Part shown: piece after piece, positions 6,899 to 14,916 of the stretch | Layout: the number at the start of each line of letters is the position of its first letter | Numbering within the stretch: the stretch's first letter is position 1 | NCBI GenBank assembly: GCA_015657395.1 | Contig: JADLKI010000008.1 | Span: 328,833-346,882, forward strand | DNA from: Spirochaetales bacterium | GTDB taxonomy: Bacteria > Spirochaetota > Spirochaetia > Treponematales > Rectinemataceae | Direction of reading: 5' to 3' | Length of the DNA: 18,050 nucleotides | The notes under the pieces: model-generated | Told to the model about the DNA's origin: nothing | What the model saw: only the letters and a program-made list of their open reading frames with translations | The model's database searches: none | Translations under genes and position numbers: made by a program

Positions 6899-6929
6899 TT
6901 CCATAGGTGAATGGAAAAGGGGGCAATAC

Positions 6930-8498
6930 ATGAAGAGAAAAGGAATGGGTCTTGTCGGCTTGTTTCTTCTGGTGGCGATTTCGTTCGTCGCGGCGGCCAA
7001 TATACCCAAGGATACTCTTGTGTTGGCAAGCAATACCGAGATATTCAAGACATTTGATCCGGGGGTATGCTTTGAAGTGGAACCCTCAATCTATGTCAAG
7101 AATATCTATGCAAACCTTGTCACGCTCAGAGTGGTGAACGACGCATTCACGCCTGTGGCGGATCTCGCCGAGAAGTGGGAGCAGTCGCAGGACGGCAAAG
7201 TCTGGACATTCTACCTTAGGAAAGGCGTGAAATTCGCCAACGGCGATACGGTCAAGGCTTCGGACGTCGAATATTCGTACAGAAGGGCCATCAAACTCAA
7301 CAAGTCGCCGGCCTGGCTCTTTACGGATACCCTGGGCCTCACCGAAGACAGCATCAAAGCCGTGAACGACACGACCGTCACCATCACGACGAACGGCGCT
7401 CCTTCCAACGTCGTCCTCTCCGTGCTGGCCGCGAATATCGGCGGTGTCCTCAATGAAAAAGAAGTGAAGGCGCACGAGACGAACGGAGATATGGGATTGG
7501 CGTGGCTCACCGACCACAGCGCGGGCGCCGGCCCCTATGTCCTGAAGGAGTGGAGACGGAAGACTCAGATTGTCCTGGCGGAGAACAAGAATTACTACGG
7601 CGACCAGCCGGCGATCAAGACGATCCTGATGCGCGATGTCCCCGAAGCGTCCGACCGCTATCTCCTGCTGAAAAAAGGCGATGTGGATGTCGCCTGGCAG
7701 ATCACGGTGGAACAGGCCGCTTCTCTGAGAGACACTAAGGGCGGAGACGTGTCGCTCGTTTCCACGCCGGCACAGTCGCTGGAGTACGTCGCCGTGAATG
7801 CGAGCTGGGGCCCCTTCAAGGATGTGAGAGTCCGGCAGGCGATCAAATACGCCATCGATTACGACGCCATCATCAACAAGGTCCGCGAAGGTTTTGCGAT
7901 CAAGAACCAGCAATTCCTCGCGATCGGCTATTTCGGCTACAAAGAGAGCAACCCCTTCACCCGCGATGTCGCAAAGGCGAAGAAGCTCCTGGCGGACGCC
8001 GGATACGCCAATGGTTTTGAGGTCGAGATTGTCACCAACGAGTCCGAGGTCCGCCGCGCACAGGCCGTCGTCGTGCAGTCCAACCTCGCCGACCTCGGCA
8101 TAAAGAGCAGCATCGTCATCATGCAGGCGGCCCAGATGTACGACAAATACCGCAATCAGAGTCTGCAGATGATCGTCGCCGGATGGGGAATCGATTATCC
8201 GGACGCCGATGCGCTCGCCAAGCCCTTTGCCGATTATACCGTAAAGCAGCTGGCGTGGCGAAACGCGTGGATCGACGACAAAGCCGCGGCCATGGCCAGC
8301 GCCGCCGGGAAGGAGATCAACGAACAGAAGCGTGCGCAGATATACTATGACCTCGTAAAATACTGGCAGGACAACGGACCCTTTGCGATGCTGTATCAGC
8401 CCATTGAGTATTGGGGCATCAGAAAAGAGGTAAAAGGCTATGAAAAAGCCTTTGAAGGGTACAACGTGCACTGCGACTTTACTCTGATCAGCAAGTAA
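6930..8498 (+). CDS. Peptide/nickel-type ABC transporter substrate-binding protein (SBP_bac_5, DppA/OppA-like)
   Basis: Periplasmic receptor that captures the transported ligand, probably oligo- or dipeptides, and delivers it to the downstream permeases. The ATG at 6930 has an AAAAGGGGG site just upstream and begins a signal peptide (MKRKGMGLVGLFLLVAISFV) with likely cleavage after AAA. The in-frame extension to 6831 lacks signal-peptide character, so it is rejected. Family features of the 522-residue protein are LAEKWEQSQDGKVWTFYLRK followed by GVKFANGDTVKASDVEYSYR, GAGPYVLKEW, and VRVRQAIKYAIDYDAIINKV. No lipobox is seen, so it should be a soluble periplasmic protein. It is the first gene of a complete five-gene importer. 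A stem-loop follows the stop codon. Ligand identity cannot be read from sequence; related receptors also bind nickel, haem or oligosaccharides. Confidence 0.93.
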   Translation: MKRKGMGLVGLFLLVAISFVAAANIPKDTLVLASNTEIFKTFDPGVCFEVEPSIYVKNIYANLVTLRVVNDAFTPVADLAEKWEQSQDGKVWTFYLRKGVKFANGDTVKASDVEYSYRRAIKLNKSPAWLFTDTLGLTEDSIKAVNDTTVTITTNGAPSNVVLSVLAANIGGVLNEKEVKAHETNGDMGLAWLTDHSAGAGPYVLKEWRRKTQIVLAENKNYYGDQPAIKTILMRDVPEASDRYLLLKKGDVDVAWQITVEQAASLRDTKGGDVSLVSTPAQSLEYVAVNASWGPFKDVRVRQAIKYAIDYDAIINKVREGFAIKNQQFLAIGYFGYKESNPFTRDVAKAKKLLADAGYANGFEVEIVTNESEVRRAQAVVVQSNLADLGIKSSIVIMQAAQMYDKYRNQSLQMIVAGWGIDYPDADALAKPFADYTVKQLAWRNAWIDDKAAAMASAAGKEINEQKRAQIYYDLVKYWQDNGPFAMLYQPIEYWGIRKEVKGYEKAFEGYNVHCDFTLISK

Positions 8499-8522
8499 TA
8501 GCGTCGGAGAGTATTGCTTTTA

Positions 8523-8552
8523 TGCTCCAGCCGGCTTCCCCTGGCTGGAGCA
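8523..8552 (+). terminator. Stem-loop between binding-protein and permease genes
   Basis: Perfect 10-bp arms TGCTCCAGCC (8523-8532) and GGCTGGAGCA (8543-8552) with a 10-nt loop. A mixed tail AATCCTTTATT follows, with no strong U tract. Such structures after binding-protein genes often protect the 3' end of the abundant first message or terminate part of the transcripts; that role is inferred here. Confidence 0.6.
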
Positions 8553-8590
8553 ATCCTTTATTCTCATAATCAGTAAGGAAAAGTGTCGCG

Positions 8591-9598
8591 ATGGAACTGG
8601 GCAGCTTCATTATAAAACGATTGTCGCTCATGGTTCTGGTCATTTTTGGAGTGCTCATCATAGTGTTCGTCGTCACCCGGATAATCCCCGCCGATCCGGT
8701 GGGGGCCATTCTGGGAGGCAACGCGCCTCCGGAGACCGTAGACGCCATGAGGCATCAGTTGGGTCTCGACAAGCCGATATTTGCGCAGCTGCTCGATTAC
8801 CTGGGCGGCATATTCCGCGGGAATCTGGGGAACTCCCTGGTGAGCAGCCGCCCCGTCATGACCGACATCATGGAATTCCTGCCCGCGACCATTGAACTCG
8901 CAATCTCTTCCATTATATTTGCGGTCGTCCTGGGGATTGTTTTAGGCCTCTTGTCCGCGGTCTTCAGAAATCGCTTCATCGATCACTTCTCGCGCGTCTT
9001 CTCAATACTGGGAATATCACTGCCGGGCTTCTGGCTCGGTCTGATACTGATACTGATTTTTTACTATAGACTCGGGTGGCTCCCCAGCGGGGGGCAGTAC
9101 GATATGTTCCTCTTTCCTACGCGAACCACCGGATTCATTCTTCTGGACGCGGCGATCCATGGAGAGTGGGATGTCTTTTTCAACGGGATAAAGCATCTCA
9201 TTCTGCCGACCTTCATCCTTGGCTACAGCAGCACCGCCTCCATAGCGCGCATCATGCGCGCGAGCATGCTGGACGTGCTGCACCAGAACTACATCCGCAC
9301 CGCGCGCGCGAAAGGTCTGCCAAGGAAGGTGGTTATTCTGCGCCATGCCCTGAAAAACGCCCTCATCCCCGTCATCACCATCATCGGCCTCGAGTTCGGA
9401 GGGCTCTTGAGCGGCGCCGTGCTCACGGAGACGATTTTCAGCTGGCCCGGCTTGGGAAGATATATCGTCAACTCACTGCTGACGCTCGATTATCCGGCGA
9501 TAAGCGGCGGCACCATTTTCATAGCCCTGATTTATTCGGTCGTCAATCTTGCTGTGGATATCCTCTATGCGGCGGTAGATCCGAGGATGAGGTCATAA
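8591..9598 (+). CDS. Peptide/nickel-type ABC transporter permease (DppB-like)
   Basis: Integral inner-membrane subunit forming half of the translocation channel. The N-terminus FIIKRLSLMVLVIFGVLIIV followed by FVVTRIIPADPV is the standard DppB/OppB start: one membrane helix, then an R-x-x-P-x-D-P motif. A periplasmic segment with RGNLGNSLVSSRPV follows. Later helices lead to the EAA-type loop YIRTARAKGLPRKVVILRHA and to LEFGGLLSGAVLTETIFSWP and GLGRYIV. The 335-residue length is typical. The ribosome site is poor (AAGGA about 12 nt upstream), which may lower output relative to the binding protein. It lies 92 nt after the binding-protein gene across a stem-loop and 9 nt before the next permease gene. 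Confidence 0.95.
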   Translation: MELGSFIIKRLSLMVLVIFGVLIIVFVVTRIIPADPVGAILGGNAPPETVDAMRHQLGLDKPIFAQLLDYLGGIFRGNLGNSLVSSRPVMTDIMEFLPATIELAISSIIFAVVLGIVLGLLSAVFRNRFIDHFSRVFSILGISLPGFWLGLILILIFYYRLGWLPSGGQYDMFLFPTRTTGFILLDAAIHGEWDVFFNGIKHLILPTFILGYSSTASIARIMRASMLDVLHQNYIRTARAKGLPRKVVILRHALKNALIPVITIIGLEFGGLLSGAVLTETIFSWPGLGRYIVNSLLTLDYPAISGGTIFIALIYSVVNLAVDILYAAVDPRMRS

Positions 9599-9607
9599 GG
9601 AGCGGAT

Positions 9608-10525
9608 ATGAAAAAAACATCTTCGGCAGCCGATTCCGCCAAGGCTTCTTTCTTCAAGAGATTTATGTACGAAAGAGGGCCAATGCTGGACGATGTGAAG
9701 CACAGCGTCTATCTCTGGAAAAAGACGCCGCTCGCGTTAATCGGAACGGTGATAATAGGCCTGTTTCTCCTCATTGCGCTGTTTGCGCCTCTCCTCGCGC
9801 CCTATGACCCGATAGCGACGGACCTCTCCCGCAAGCTGGAGGCGCCGAGCGCGGCGCATCCCTTCGGGCTCGATCAGTTCGGCAGGGACGTGCTCAGCCG
9901 TGTGATCATGGGAAGCCGCATCGAGGTGCAGATCATTTTCATCATTTCGGTCATCAGCATCGCCATTGGATTGGTTGTGGGGATTGTGGCGGGCTATTTC
10001 GGCGGTGTTGTCGATGAGATACTCATGAGGATCACCGACATTTTTCTCGCCTTTCCACGGCTGGTGCTCGCGATGGCCTTCGCCGCCGCACTGCGGCCGA
10101 CGCTCACGAATGCGATTGTCGCCATATCGCTCGTGGAGTGGACGGTGTACGCCCGGCTTGCCCGCGCGGAGGCGATCAAGGTCAGGTCCCAGCCCTATAT
10201 CGAGGCGATTAAGGCCGTCGGCGCGAGCGACTTCAAGATAATGATGTTCCACGTGCTCCCCATGTCCATTTCGCCCGTCATCGTGCAGCTCACCATGAGA
10301 ATGGGAACCATTATCCTCACCGCGGCCAGCCTGGGCTTCCTGGGCCTGGGCGCCCAGCCTCCCCTGCCCGAATGGGGCGCGATAGTCAGCGACGGGCGCA
10401 GTTACCTCATGAACAACTGGTGGATAACCGCCTTTCCCGGAATGGCGATCGCGATCACCGTGCTCGGCTTCAATCTGCTCGGCGACGGCATACGGGACAT
10501 TCTCGACCCGAGGATCAGGAGATGA
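9608..10525 (+). CDS. Peptide/nickel-type ABC transporter permease (DppC-like)
   Basis: Second inner-membrane channel subunit, partner of the DppB-like protein. The N-terminus is cytoplasmic and charged, followed by a first helix (ALIGTVIIGLFLLIALFAPL). Then come the DppC hallmarks LLAPYDPIATD, HPFGLDQFGRDVLSRVIMGS, and a long EAA loop YIEAIKAVGASDFKIMMFHV that contacts the ATPase. The end motif GAQPPLPEWGAIVSDGRSYL followed by WWITAFPGMAIAITVLGFNL is diagnostic. AAGGAG at 9597-9602 sets the ATG at 9608. The stop overlaps the next start by four bases (ATGA), implying translational coupling. The length of 305 residues is ordinary. Confidence 0.95.
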   Translation: MKKTSSAADSAKASFFKRFMYERGPMLDDVKHSVYLWKKTPLALIGTVIIGLFLLIALFAPLLAPYDPIATDLSRKLEAPSAAHPFGLDQFGRDVLSRVIMGSRIEVQIIFIISVISIAIGLVVGIVAGYFGGVVDEILMRITDIFLAFPRLVLAMAFAAALRPTLTNAIVAISLVEWTVYARLARAEAIKVRSQPYIEAIKAVGASDFKIMMFHVLPMSISPVIVQLTMRMGTIILTAASLGFLGLGAQPPLPEWGAIVSDGRSYLMNNWWITAFPGMAIAITVLGFNLLGDGIRDILDPRIRR

Positions 10526-11592
10526 CGATGCAGCGTCGAAGGGGTGATTTGCTTGATGTCTCGGGCCTGAAGGTTGTCTTCGACACCTACGCGGGACAGG
10601 TCAAGGCCCTCAACGGTGTCGAGCTCTGGATGAACCACGGCGAGCGCCTGGGCGTCGTCGGCGAGACGGGCTGCGGCAAGTCGGTGACCGCGCTGTCGGT
10701 CATGCGGCTGATCGAAGAGCCGGGAAGGATAACCGGGGGGAGCATTCTTTTTGAAGACAGGGACCTGGTCTTATTGCCGGAAAATGTCCTCAACGCTATT
10801 CGCGGAAAAGACATCGCGATGATATTCCAGGAGCCGGTGGCCGCGCTCAACCCGGTGATGAAGGTGGGAGCCCAGATCGTGGAGAACATCGAATGCCAGC
10901 GGAAGTCCGCGGCTTCAGTGCAGGCCTCCCGCAAGGGCGGCCCGGCCTCCGGGAATCGGCCGCAGGGAAGGGTCGGGGTCCAAAGAATCTCTTCCATTCA
11001 GATAATGCGCGACATGCTGAGCCATGTGGGGCTGGACTGGCAGAGGACCGAGAACCTCTATCCCCATGAATTGAGCGGCGGCATGGCCCAGAGAGTCATG
11101 ATCGCGATGGCCCTGTCCTCGAAGCCGAAACTTCTGATCGCCGACGAGCCGACATCCGCGCTCGACGTCACGATTCAGGCCCAGATACTGAACCTTCTCA
11201 ACAGCCTCGTGAGGGAGACGCAGACCGCGGTATTGCTCATCACGCACGCGATGGGGGTCGCCGCCCAGTTCTGCGATTTTATCGCGGTGATGTACGCGGG
11301 AAATGTCGTGGAATACGGATCGATTCGGGTGATTTTCAACAATCCGCTTCATCCCTACACGAAAGGGCTTCTGAAGGCGGTGCCGAAGATCGGCAAGACC
11401 GACGAGCTGCAGAGCATCCCCGGCATTGTGCCCGATCTGATCGCTCCCCCGGACGGGTGCCGCTTCCACCCGCGCTGTCCGTATCGCAGGCCGGAGTGCG
11501 ACAAGGCTCAGCCGCGCTTTGAGCCGGCCCGCGGAGAAGCGGAAACAGACAGGCATCATGTGGCGTGTTTCCTGTACCAGCAGGACCAGTGA
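10522..11592 (+). CDS. Peptide/nickel-type ABC transporter ATPase (DppD/OppD-like)
   Basis: One of two cytoplasmic ATPases driving the importer. The ATG at 10522 overlaps the DppC stop; ATG 10528 in the same frame is an alternative. Walker A is GETGCGKS (residues 47-54), the Q-loop is in [17 protein letters not shown], the signature is [16 protein letters not shown], Walker B is [12 protein letters not shown], and the switch His is in [13 protein letters not shown]. The residue after that His is Ala where Asp is usual. The C-terminal oligopeptide-transporter domain has the Cys-rich [15 protein letters not shown] motif. An unusual Ser/Arg/Gly-rich insertion sits at about residues 127-160, between Q-loop and signature (nt about 10900-11000), where relatives have a short helix. 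All catalytic motifs outside it are intact, so the protein is probably functional. Confidence 0.94.
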   Translation: MTMQRRRGDLLDVSGLKVVFDTYAGQVKALNGVELWMNHGERLGVVGETGCGKSVTALSVMRLIEEPGRITGGSILFEDRDLVLLPENVLNAIRGKDIAMIFQEPVAALNPVMKVGAQIVENIECQRKSAASVQASRKGGPASGNRPQGRVGVQRISSIQIMRDMLSHVGLDWQRTENLYPHELSGGMAQRVMIAMALSSKPKLLIADEPTSALDVTIQAQILNLLNSLVRETQTAVLLITHAMGVAAQFCDFIAVMYAGNVVEYGSIRVIFNNPLHPYTKGLLKAVPKIGKTDELQSIPGIVPDLIAPPDGCRFHPRCPYRRPECDKAQPRFEPARGEAETDRHHVACFLYQQDQ

Positions 11593-11600
11593 GAGGAATT

Positions 11601-12602
11601 ATGCCGATGCAAGCAACCACGGAAAGGGAAAACAGAGATATTCTGATTCAGGCGAAGCACCTGAAAAAACTGTTTGCCGTCAAGAAGAATTTTTATTCCC
11701 GTCCTCTCTATGTGAAAGCGGTCGACGACTGCGATTTCGCGATCCGGAAGAATACCGTGTTCGGCATCGTGGGAGAATCGGGTTCAGGCAAGACGACGCT
11801 CGGCCGCGTCATTCTGCGTCTCATCGAGGCGACGGGCGGCTCCGTGGTGTTCGGCGACACCGACTTGATGTCCCTGTCAAACCAGGAATTGAGGCTCTTC
11901 AGACGTCGGATGCAGATCATATCCCAGGACCCCTACAATTCCCTGCATCCCCGGAAAGTGGTGAAGAAACTCATCGGCGAAGGCCTGAAGATCCATTTTC
12001 AGCTCTCTTCCCAGGAAATCGACGAGCGCGTCAAGAATATTCTGACCCTGGTCGGCCTGCGGGAAGAGCACATGTACCGCTATCCCCACGAATTCTCCGG
12101 CGGCCAGAGACAGCGGATCGCCATAGCCCGAGCGCTCGTTTTAAAGCCGGAGTTCATAGTCCTGGACGAACCCACCTCGGCCCTGGACGTGTCGGTGCAG
12201 GCAATCATTCTCAAGATGCTCAAAGAGCTCAAGCGGGACTTCGCCCTCACCTACATGCTCATCACCCACGATCTCGCGGTCATCGACTACATGGCCGACG
12301 ATGTCGCGGTGATGTACCTGGGGCAAATTGTGGAGATGGGCTCCAAGGACGATATTTTTTCGAGGACGGCTCACCCCTACGCCCGCCTGCTGATCGACTC
12401 GGTCCCCCCTCCCGCGCCGAGCGAACACTGGAGCGGAAAGATTCTGAGCGGGGAAATCCCGAGCCCCATCCATGTGCCTTCCGGCTGCAGGTTTCACCCC
12501 CGCTGCCCGCAGGCCCAGGAGATCTGCAGGACGAAAGAGCCGGTTCTCTCCGAGCTTCAGCCAGGGCACTTCGCGAAGTGCCACTTTCCCCTCAATTCAT
12601 AG
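11601..12602 (+). CDS. Peptide/nickel-type ABC transporter ATPase (DppF/OppF-like)
   Basis: Second cytoplasmic ATPase, forming a heterodimer with the DppD-like protein. The ATG at 11601 follows GAGAGGA at 11591-11597; the in-frame extension to 11565 overlaps the previous gene and is rejected. Walker A is GESGSGKT (residues 58-65), followed by LGRVILRLIEATGGSVVFGD. The Q-loop is in QIISQDPYNSLHPRKVV, the signature is FSGGQRQRIAIARAL, Walker B is [17 protein letters not shown], and the switch region is MLITHDLAVIDYMADDVAVM. The C-terminal domain carries [16 protein letters not shown]. The length of 333 residues is normal. It is the last gene of the importer operon and ends 25 bp from the convergent serine hydrolase gene, with no obvious intrinsic terminator between them. 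Confidence 0.95.
   Translation: MPMQATTERENRDILIQAKHLKKLFAVKKNFYSRPLYVKAVDDCDFAIRKNTVFGIVGESGSGKTTLGRVILRLIEATGGSVVFGDTDLMSLSNQELRLFRRRMQIISQDPYNSLHPRKVVKKLIGEGLKIHFQLSSQEIDERVKNILTLVGLREEHMYRYPHEFSGGQRQRIAIARALVLKPEFIVLDEPTSALDVSVQAIILKMLKELKRDFALTYMLITHDLAVIDYMADDVAVMYLGQIVEMGSKDDIFSRTAHPYARLLIDSVPPPAPSEHWSGKILSGEIPSPIHVPSGCRFHPRCPQAQEICRTKEPVLSELQPGHFAKCHFPLNS
12565..12582. repeat. Perfect 18-bp palindrome near the 3' end of the DppF-like gene
   Basis: GGCACTTCGCGAAGTGCC reads the same on both strands. It lies inside the last codons of the DppF-like gene, about 45 bp from the end of the convergent hydrolase gene. It may form a hairpin in either transcript and help terminate the converging operons, or be a protein-binding site, or be chance within coding sequence. 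A second short palindrome, AGGGCGCCCT, lies at 12601-12610. Confidence 0.4.
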
Positions 12603-12627
12603 GGCGCCCTGGACCCAGCGAGGCTCT

Positions 12628-14028
12628 TTATCGGGCCTTGTGGTATCTGTTTCTTTCCACATAGAGATCGAAGCCGTCCGGCGTCGGCTGGAACTCCACG
12701 GGCTGGCGCTCGCCTTCCGTGAAGATATAGAAGCGATAGCTCGCCACAGCGTCGTCTTCCGGAATGAGAGGTACGATCGATTCCTGAAAGACATCCTTCT
12801 GTTCCAGGTAGAGAAGCCCCGCCTTCGGGAAGACGCGCGCGGTATTTGCGCCGCGGTAGGCCTTGTAGGTGCCGGATAAGGCATTCATTCTTTTTTTTAT
12901 GCCCAGTGGAGGGATTGTCTTAAGAGGATCGAGGCCGAGGAGCGCAGCGAAGATGCCTTCGGCGATGGCGGCGTGAGGCATCCCCGAGGTGTTGGCGAGA
13001 ATCACCGCGCCCACGCCTTTCTGCGGGAGGAAGGCGGTGTATGCTGTGGAAACGTCGATCGATCCGCCGTGGGCCACCATGCGGGTGCCGAGAAAGTCTT
13101 TCGTGATAAACCAGCCATAGCCATAGCCGTTTTCCCCATAGTGCGAGGCGGGCCCGGCAATATGACTCTCCTGCATGCTTTCCAGAGACGCGGGAGTCAA
13201 CAGTCTTGTCGTGCTGGCCGGCAGATTGGCCGCCACGAATTTTGCCATGTCGCGCACCGAGGAGACGAGCCCGCCGGCCGCGAACATGAATGAAGATGCG
13301 GGGTTCAAGGCGACATCCGGATAGGGGAACGGGGCGGGCACCACACTGCCGTCTGTCTTTGCCAGATAGGGCTGTATTCTGTCGGCATCGCTCTCATAGC
13401 GGGAACGGACAAAGGAGGAACGCGCCATCCCGAGCGGACCCAGGATATTTTCAGCGATAAACTCATGGAAAGGCATATCAGCCAAAGACTGCACAATGTG
13501 CCCGAGCATTCTGTAGCTTTCGTTGCTGTAGAAAAAACGCTCGCCCGGCCCCGGCGTCATCTCCTCCTGGGCTCCGTTGACCCAGCGGTAAAAATCGCCG
13601 CTGTCGGCCAGAGGGAAGCCCTCGTTCACCCCCAGCCCCTTTCTTATGAGTATCTCCGACGTCGAGAGCGCGGGCAGACCCGAAGAATGCGAGAGCAGGT
13701 GACGGATCAGTATGGGGCCCTTTGAGGCACGAAGCCTGAAAGGAATATAGCGGTCCACAGGATCGTCGAGGCTCAGCTTCCCCCGTTCGGATAAAAGGAG
13801 AATCGCGGTGGCGACAAAGGCCTTTGTGCAGGAACCAATGCCATAGAGCGTATCCGGAGTCGCCGGAAGAGAGAGCTCGAGATTTCTCCACCCAAACCCG
13901 CCTTCATAGACGATGTCCGCGCCGCTTATCACCGCGACGCTGCACCCCGGCGTCTTCGTCTCGTGCATGGCGTCGGGGACATAGTTCTCGATAAAATGTA
14001 TGACCTTGGATGTATCTGTTGGTTTCAT
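12628..14028 (-). CDS. Cytoplasmic serine hydrolase, class C beta-lactamase/esterase/D-peptidase family
   Basis: Serine-dependent hydrolase of the penicillin-binding-protein-like fold. The start is the ATG at 14028 (MKPTDTSKVIHFIENY); the in-frame extension upstream runs over the promoter and the deoR-type gene and looks unlike protein. Motif 1 is S66-C-T-K69 (GIGSCTKAFVATAILL), motif 2 is Y167-S-N169 (FFYSNESYRMLGHIV), and motif 3 is HGG in MVAHGGSIDVSTAY. RHLLSHSSGL is a family block. After about residue 360 comes a separate C-terminal region (LSGTYKAYRG and onward), as in many esterase/D-aminopeptidase relatives. No signal peptide is present, so it is unlikely to be a resistance beta-lactamase. 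Position next to a peptide importer suggests hydrolysis of an imported peptide or ester, which is inference. It has its own promoter at 14063-14090. Confidence 0.85.
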   Translation of the reverse strand: MKPTDTSKVIHFIENYVPDAMHETKTPGCSVAVISGADIVYEGGFGWRNLELSLPATPDTLYGIGSCTKAFVATAILLLSERGKLSLDDPVDRYIPFRLRASKGPILIRHLLSHSSGLPALSTSEILIRKGLGVNEGFPLADSGDFYRWVNGAQEEMTPGPGERFFYSNESYRMLGHIVQSLADMPFHEFIAENILGPLGMARSSFVRSRYESDADRIQPYLAKTDGSVVPAPFPYPDVALNPASSFMFAAGGLVSSVRDMAKFVAANLPASTTRLLTPASLESMQESHIAGPASHYGENGYGYGWFITKDFLGTRMVAHGGSIDVSTAYTAFLPQKGVGAVILANTSGMPHAAIAEGIFAALLGLDPLKTIPPLGIKKRMNALSGTYKAYRGANTARVFPKAGLLYLEQKDVFQESIVPLIPEDDAVASYRFYIFTEGERQPVEFQPTPDGFDLYVERNRYHKAR

Positions 14029-14062
14029 GTGGTTTTGTCCTACTTGATCACAATGTTCAGGT

Positions 14063-14090
14063 ATTATAGTCGGGAAATCGTCGTGTTCAA
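14063..14090 (-). promoter_or_regulatory. Sigma-70-like promoter for the serine hydrolase gene
   Basis: On the minus strand, TTGAAC (14090-14085), a 16-nt spacer and a perfect TATAAT (14068-14063). The predicted transcript start is near 14056, about 28 nt before the ATG at 14028, which has an AGGA site. It lies in the 80-bp gap after the DeoR-type gene, so the hydrolase can be transcribed separately from the upstream operon. Confidence 0.6.
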
Positions 14091-14108
14091 AGGGCGGCAG
14101 AGGAGACA

Positions 14109-14906
14109 TCACCCAGCGACGGAAGCCGTGAGGACCTTGATGCCGAGACGGTCGAACTCTTCGAGGTTCACCGAGTCTATCCCAGAATCGGTGACGATGA
14201 TCGACACAGAGCTCAGCGGTGCCGTTTTGAAGTTTGCGACTCTCCCTAATTTGCTCGAGTCGGCGACAAGAATGACCGAGCCGCGCGTGTTCGTTATCAT
14301 CAGCCGGTTGATCCATGCCTCCGTTTGCGTCGAGGTCGTGAGCCCGTACTTGATGCTGAAGCCGTCGATCCCTATGACAGCTTTGTTGGCATAGACGCTT
14401 TTTATCGCCTTTACTGCCAACTCGCCGACGAGTGTCAGCGATTCGTGTCTAATCTCACCTCCGGTGAGGATGACATTGACCGATCCGGAGTGGACGTAGA
14501 TCGGGGCCAGAGGATTATTGGTTATCACGCTGACACGAGGCGTCTCGAGCTGTTTGAGGAATTCTATCGTCGTGGATCCGGAATTGACGAAGACCATGTC
14601 GCCCTCTTCAATGAGGGTCGCCGCGAGTGCCCCAATGGCACGCTTTTCCGCTTGCTTCAGGACGCTTTTCTGCGCAAACAGAGGCTCAAGGCCTATCCGG
14701 TCGTTGTAGATGGCGCCCCCATGGATGCGCTCTATGAGGCCTTTTCCTTCGAGCAGTTCGAGATCTCGGCGGATTGTCATCTCCGTGACGTTGAGAGAGG
14801 TAGCTAGTTCCGAGACTCTGACGGAGCCCTTCTGCCGCACCAGAGAGTAGATGATCGTCTGTCGCTGATGTGGCGCGGGACTCGACTTACTTTCTCCACT
14901 GCTCAT
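14109..14906 (-). CDS. DeoR-family transcriptional regulator
   Basis: DNA-binding repressor of the DeoR/GlpR family, usually controlled by a phosphorylated sugar or polyol. The N-terminal winged helix (about residues 18-70) shows RQTIIYSLVRQKGSVRVSEL, then LNVTEMTIRRDLELLEGKGL and the hallmark RIHGGA. The C-terminal DeoRC sensor contains VNSGSTTIEFLKQL, LTGGEIRHESLTLVGELAVK, GIDGFSIKYGLTT and VILVADSSKLGRV, all typical. Start ATG 14906 has GAGGAG only three bases upstream, rather close; the open frame beyond it overlaps the dehydrogenase gene and lacks a sensible start. It lies 10 nt downstream of that gene, so the two are one transcript. It likely represses the divergent promoters at 16282-16378, including its own. 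Length 265 residues. Confidence 0.92.
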   Translation of the reverse strand: MSSGESKSSPAPHQRQTIIYSLVRQKGSVRVSELATSLNVTEMTIRRDLELLEGKGLIERIHGGAIYNDRIGLEPLFAQKSVLKQAEKRAIGALAATLIEEGDMVFVNSGSTTIEFLKQLETPRVSVITNNPLAPIYVHSGSVNVILTGGEIRHESLTLVGELAVKAIKSVYANKAVIGIDGFSIKYGLTTSTQTEAWINRLMITNTRGSVILVADSSKLGRVANFKTAPLSSVSIIVTDSGIDSVNLEEFDRLGIKVLTASVAG

Positions 14907-14916
14907 GATCTCCTCA

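Larger units (their letters stand above)
6635..6929. other. Intergenic region before the peptide-transport operon
   Basis: This stretch of 295 bases holds no full-size gene. It contains a 28-codon ORF with a ribosome site (6660-6746), the right copy of the island repeat (6729-6751), a weak promoter candidate (6785-6813), a second small ORF with a good ribosome site (6812-6898), and an 8-bp hairpin (6863-6881). The binding-protein gene starts at 6930 behind an AAAAGGGGG site. Base composition shifts from the AT-rich island back to the GC-rich background across it. Confidence 0.6.
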
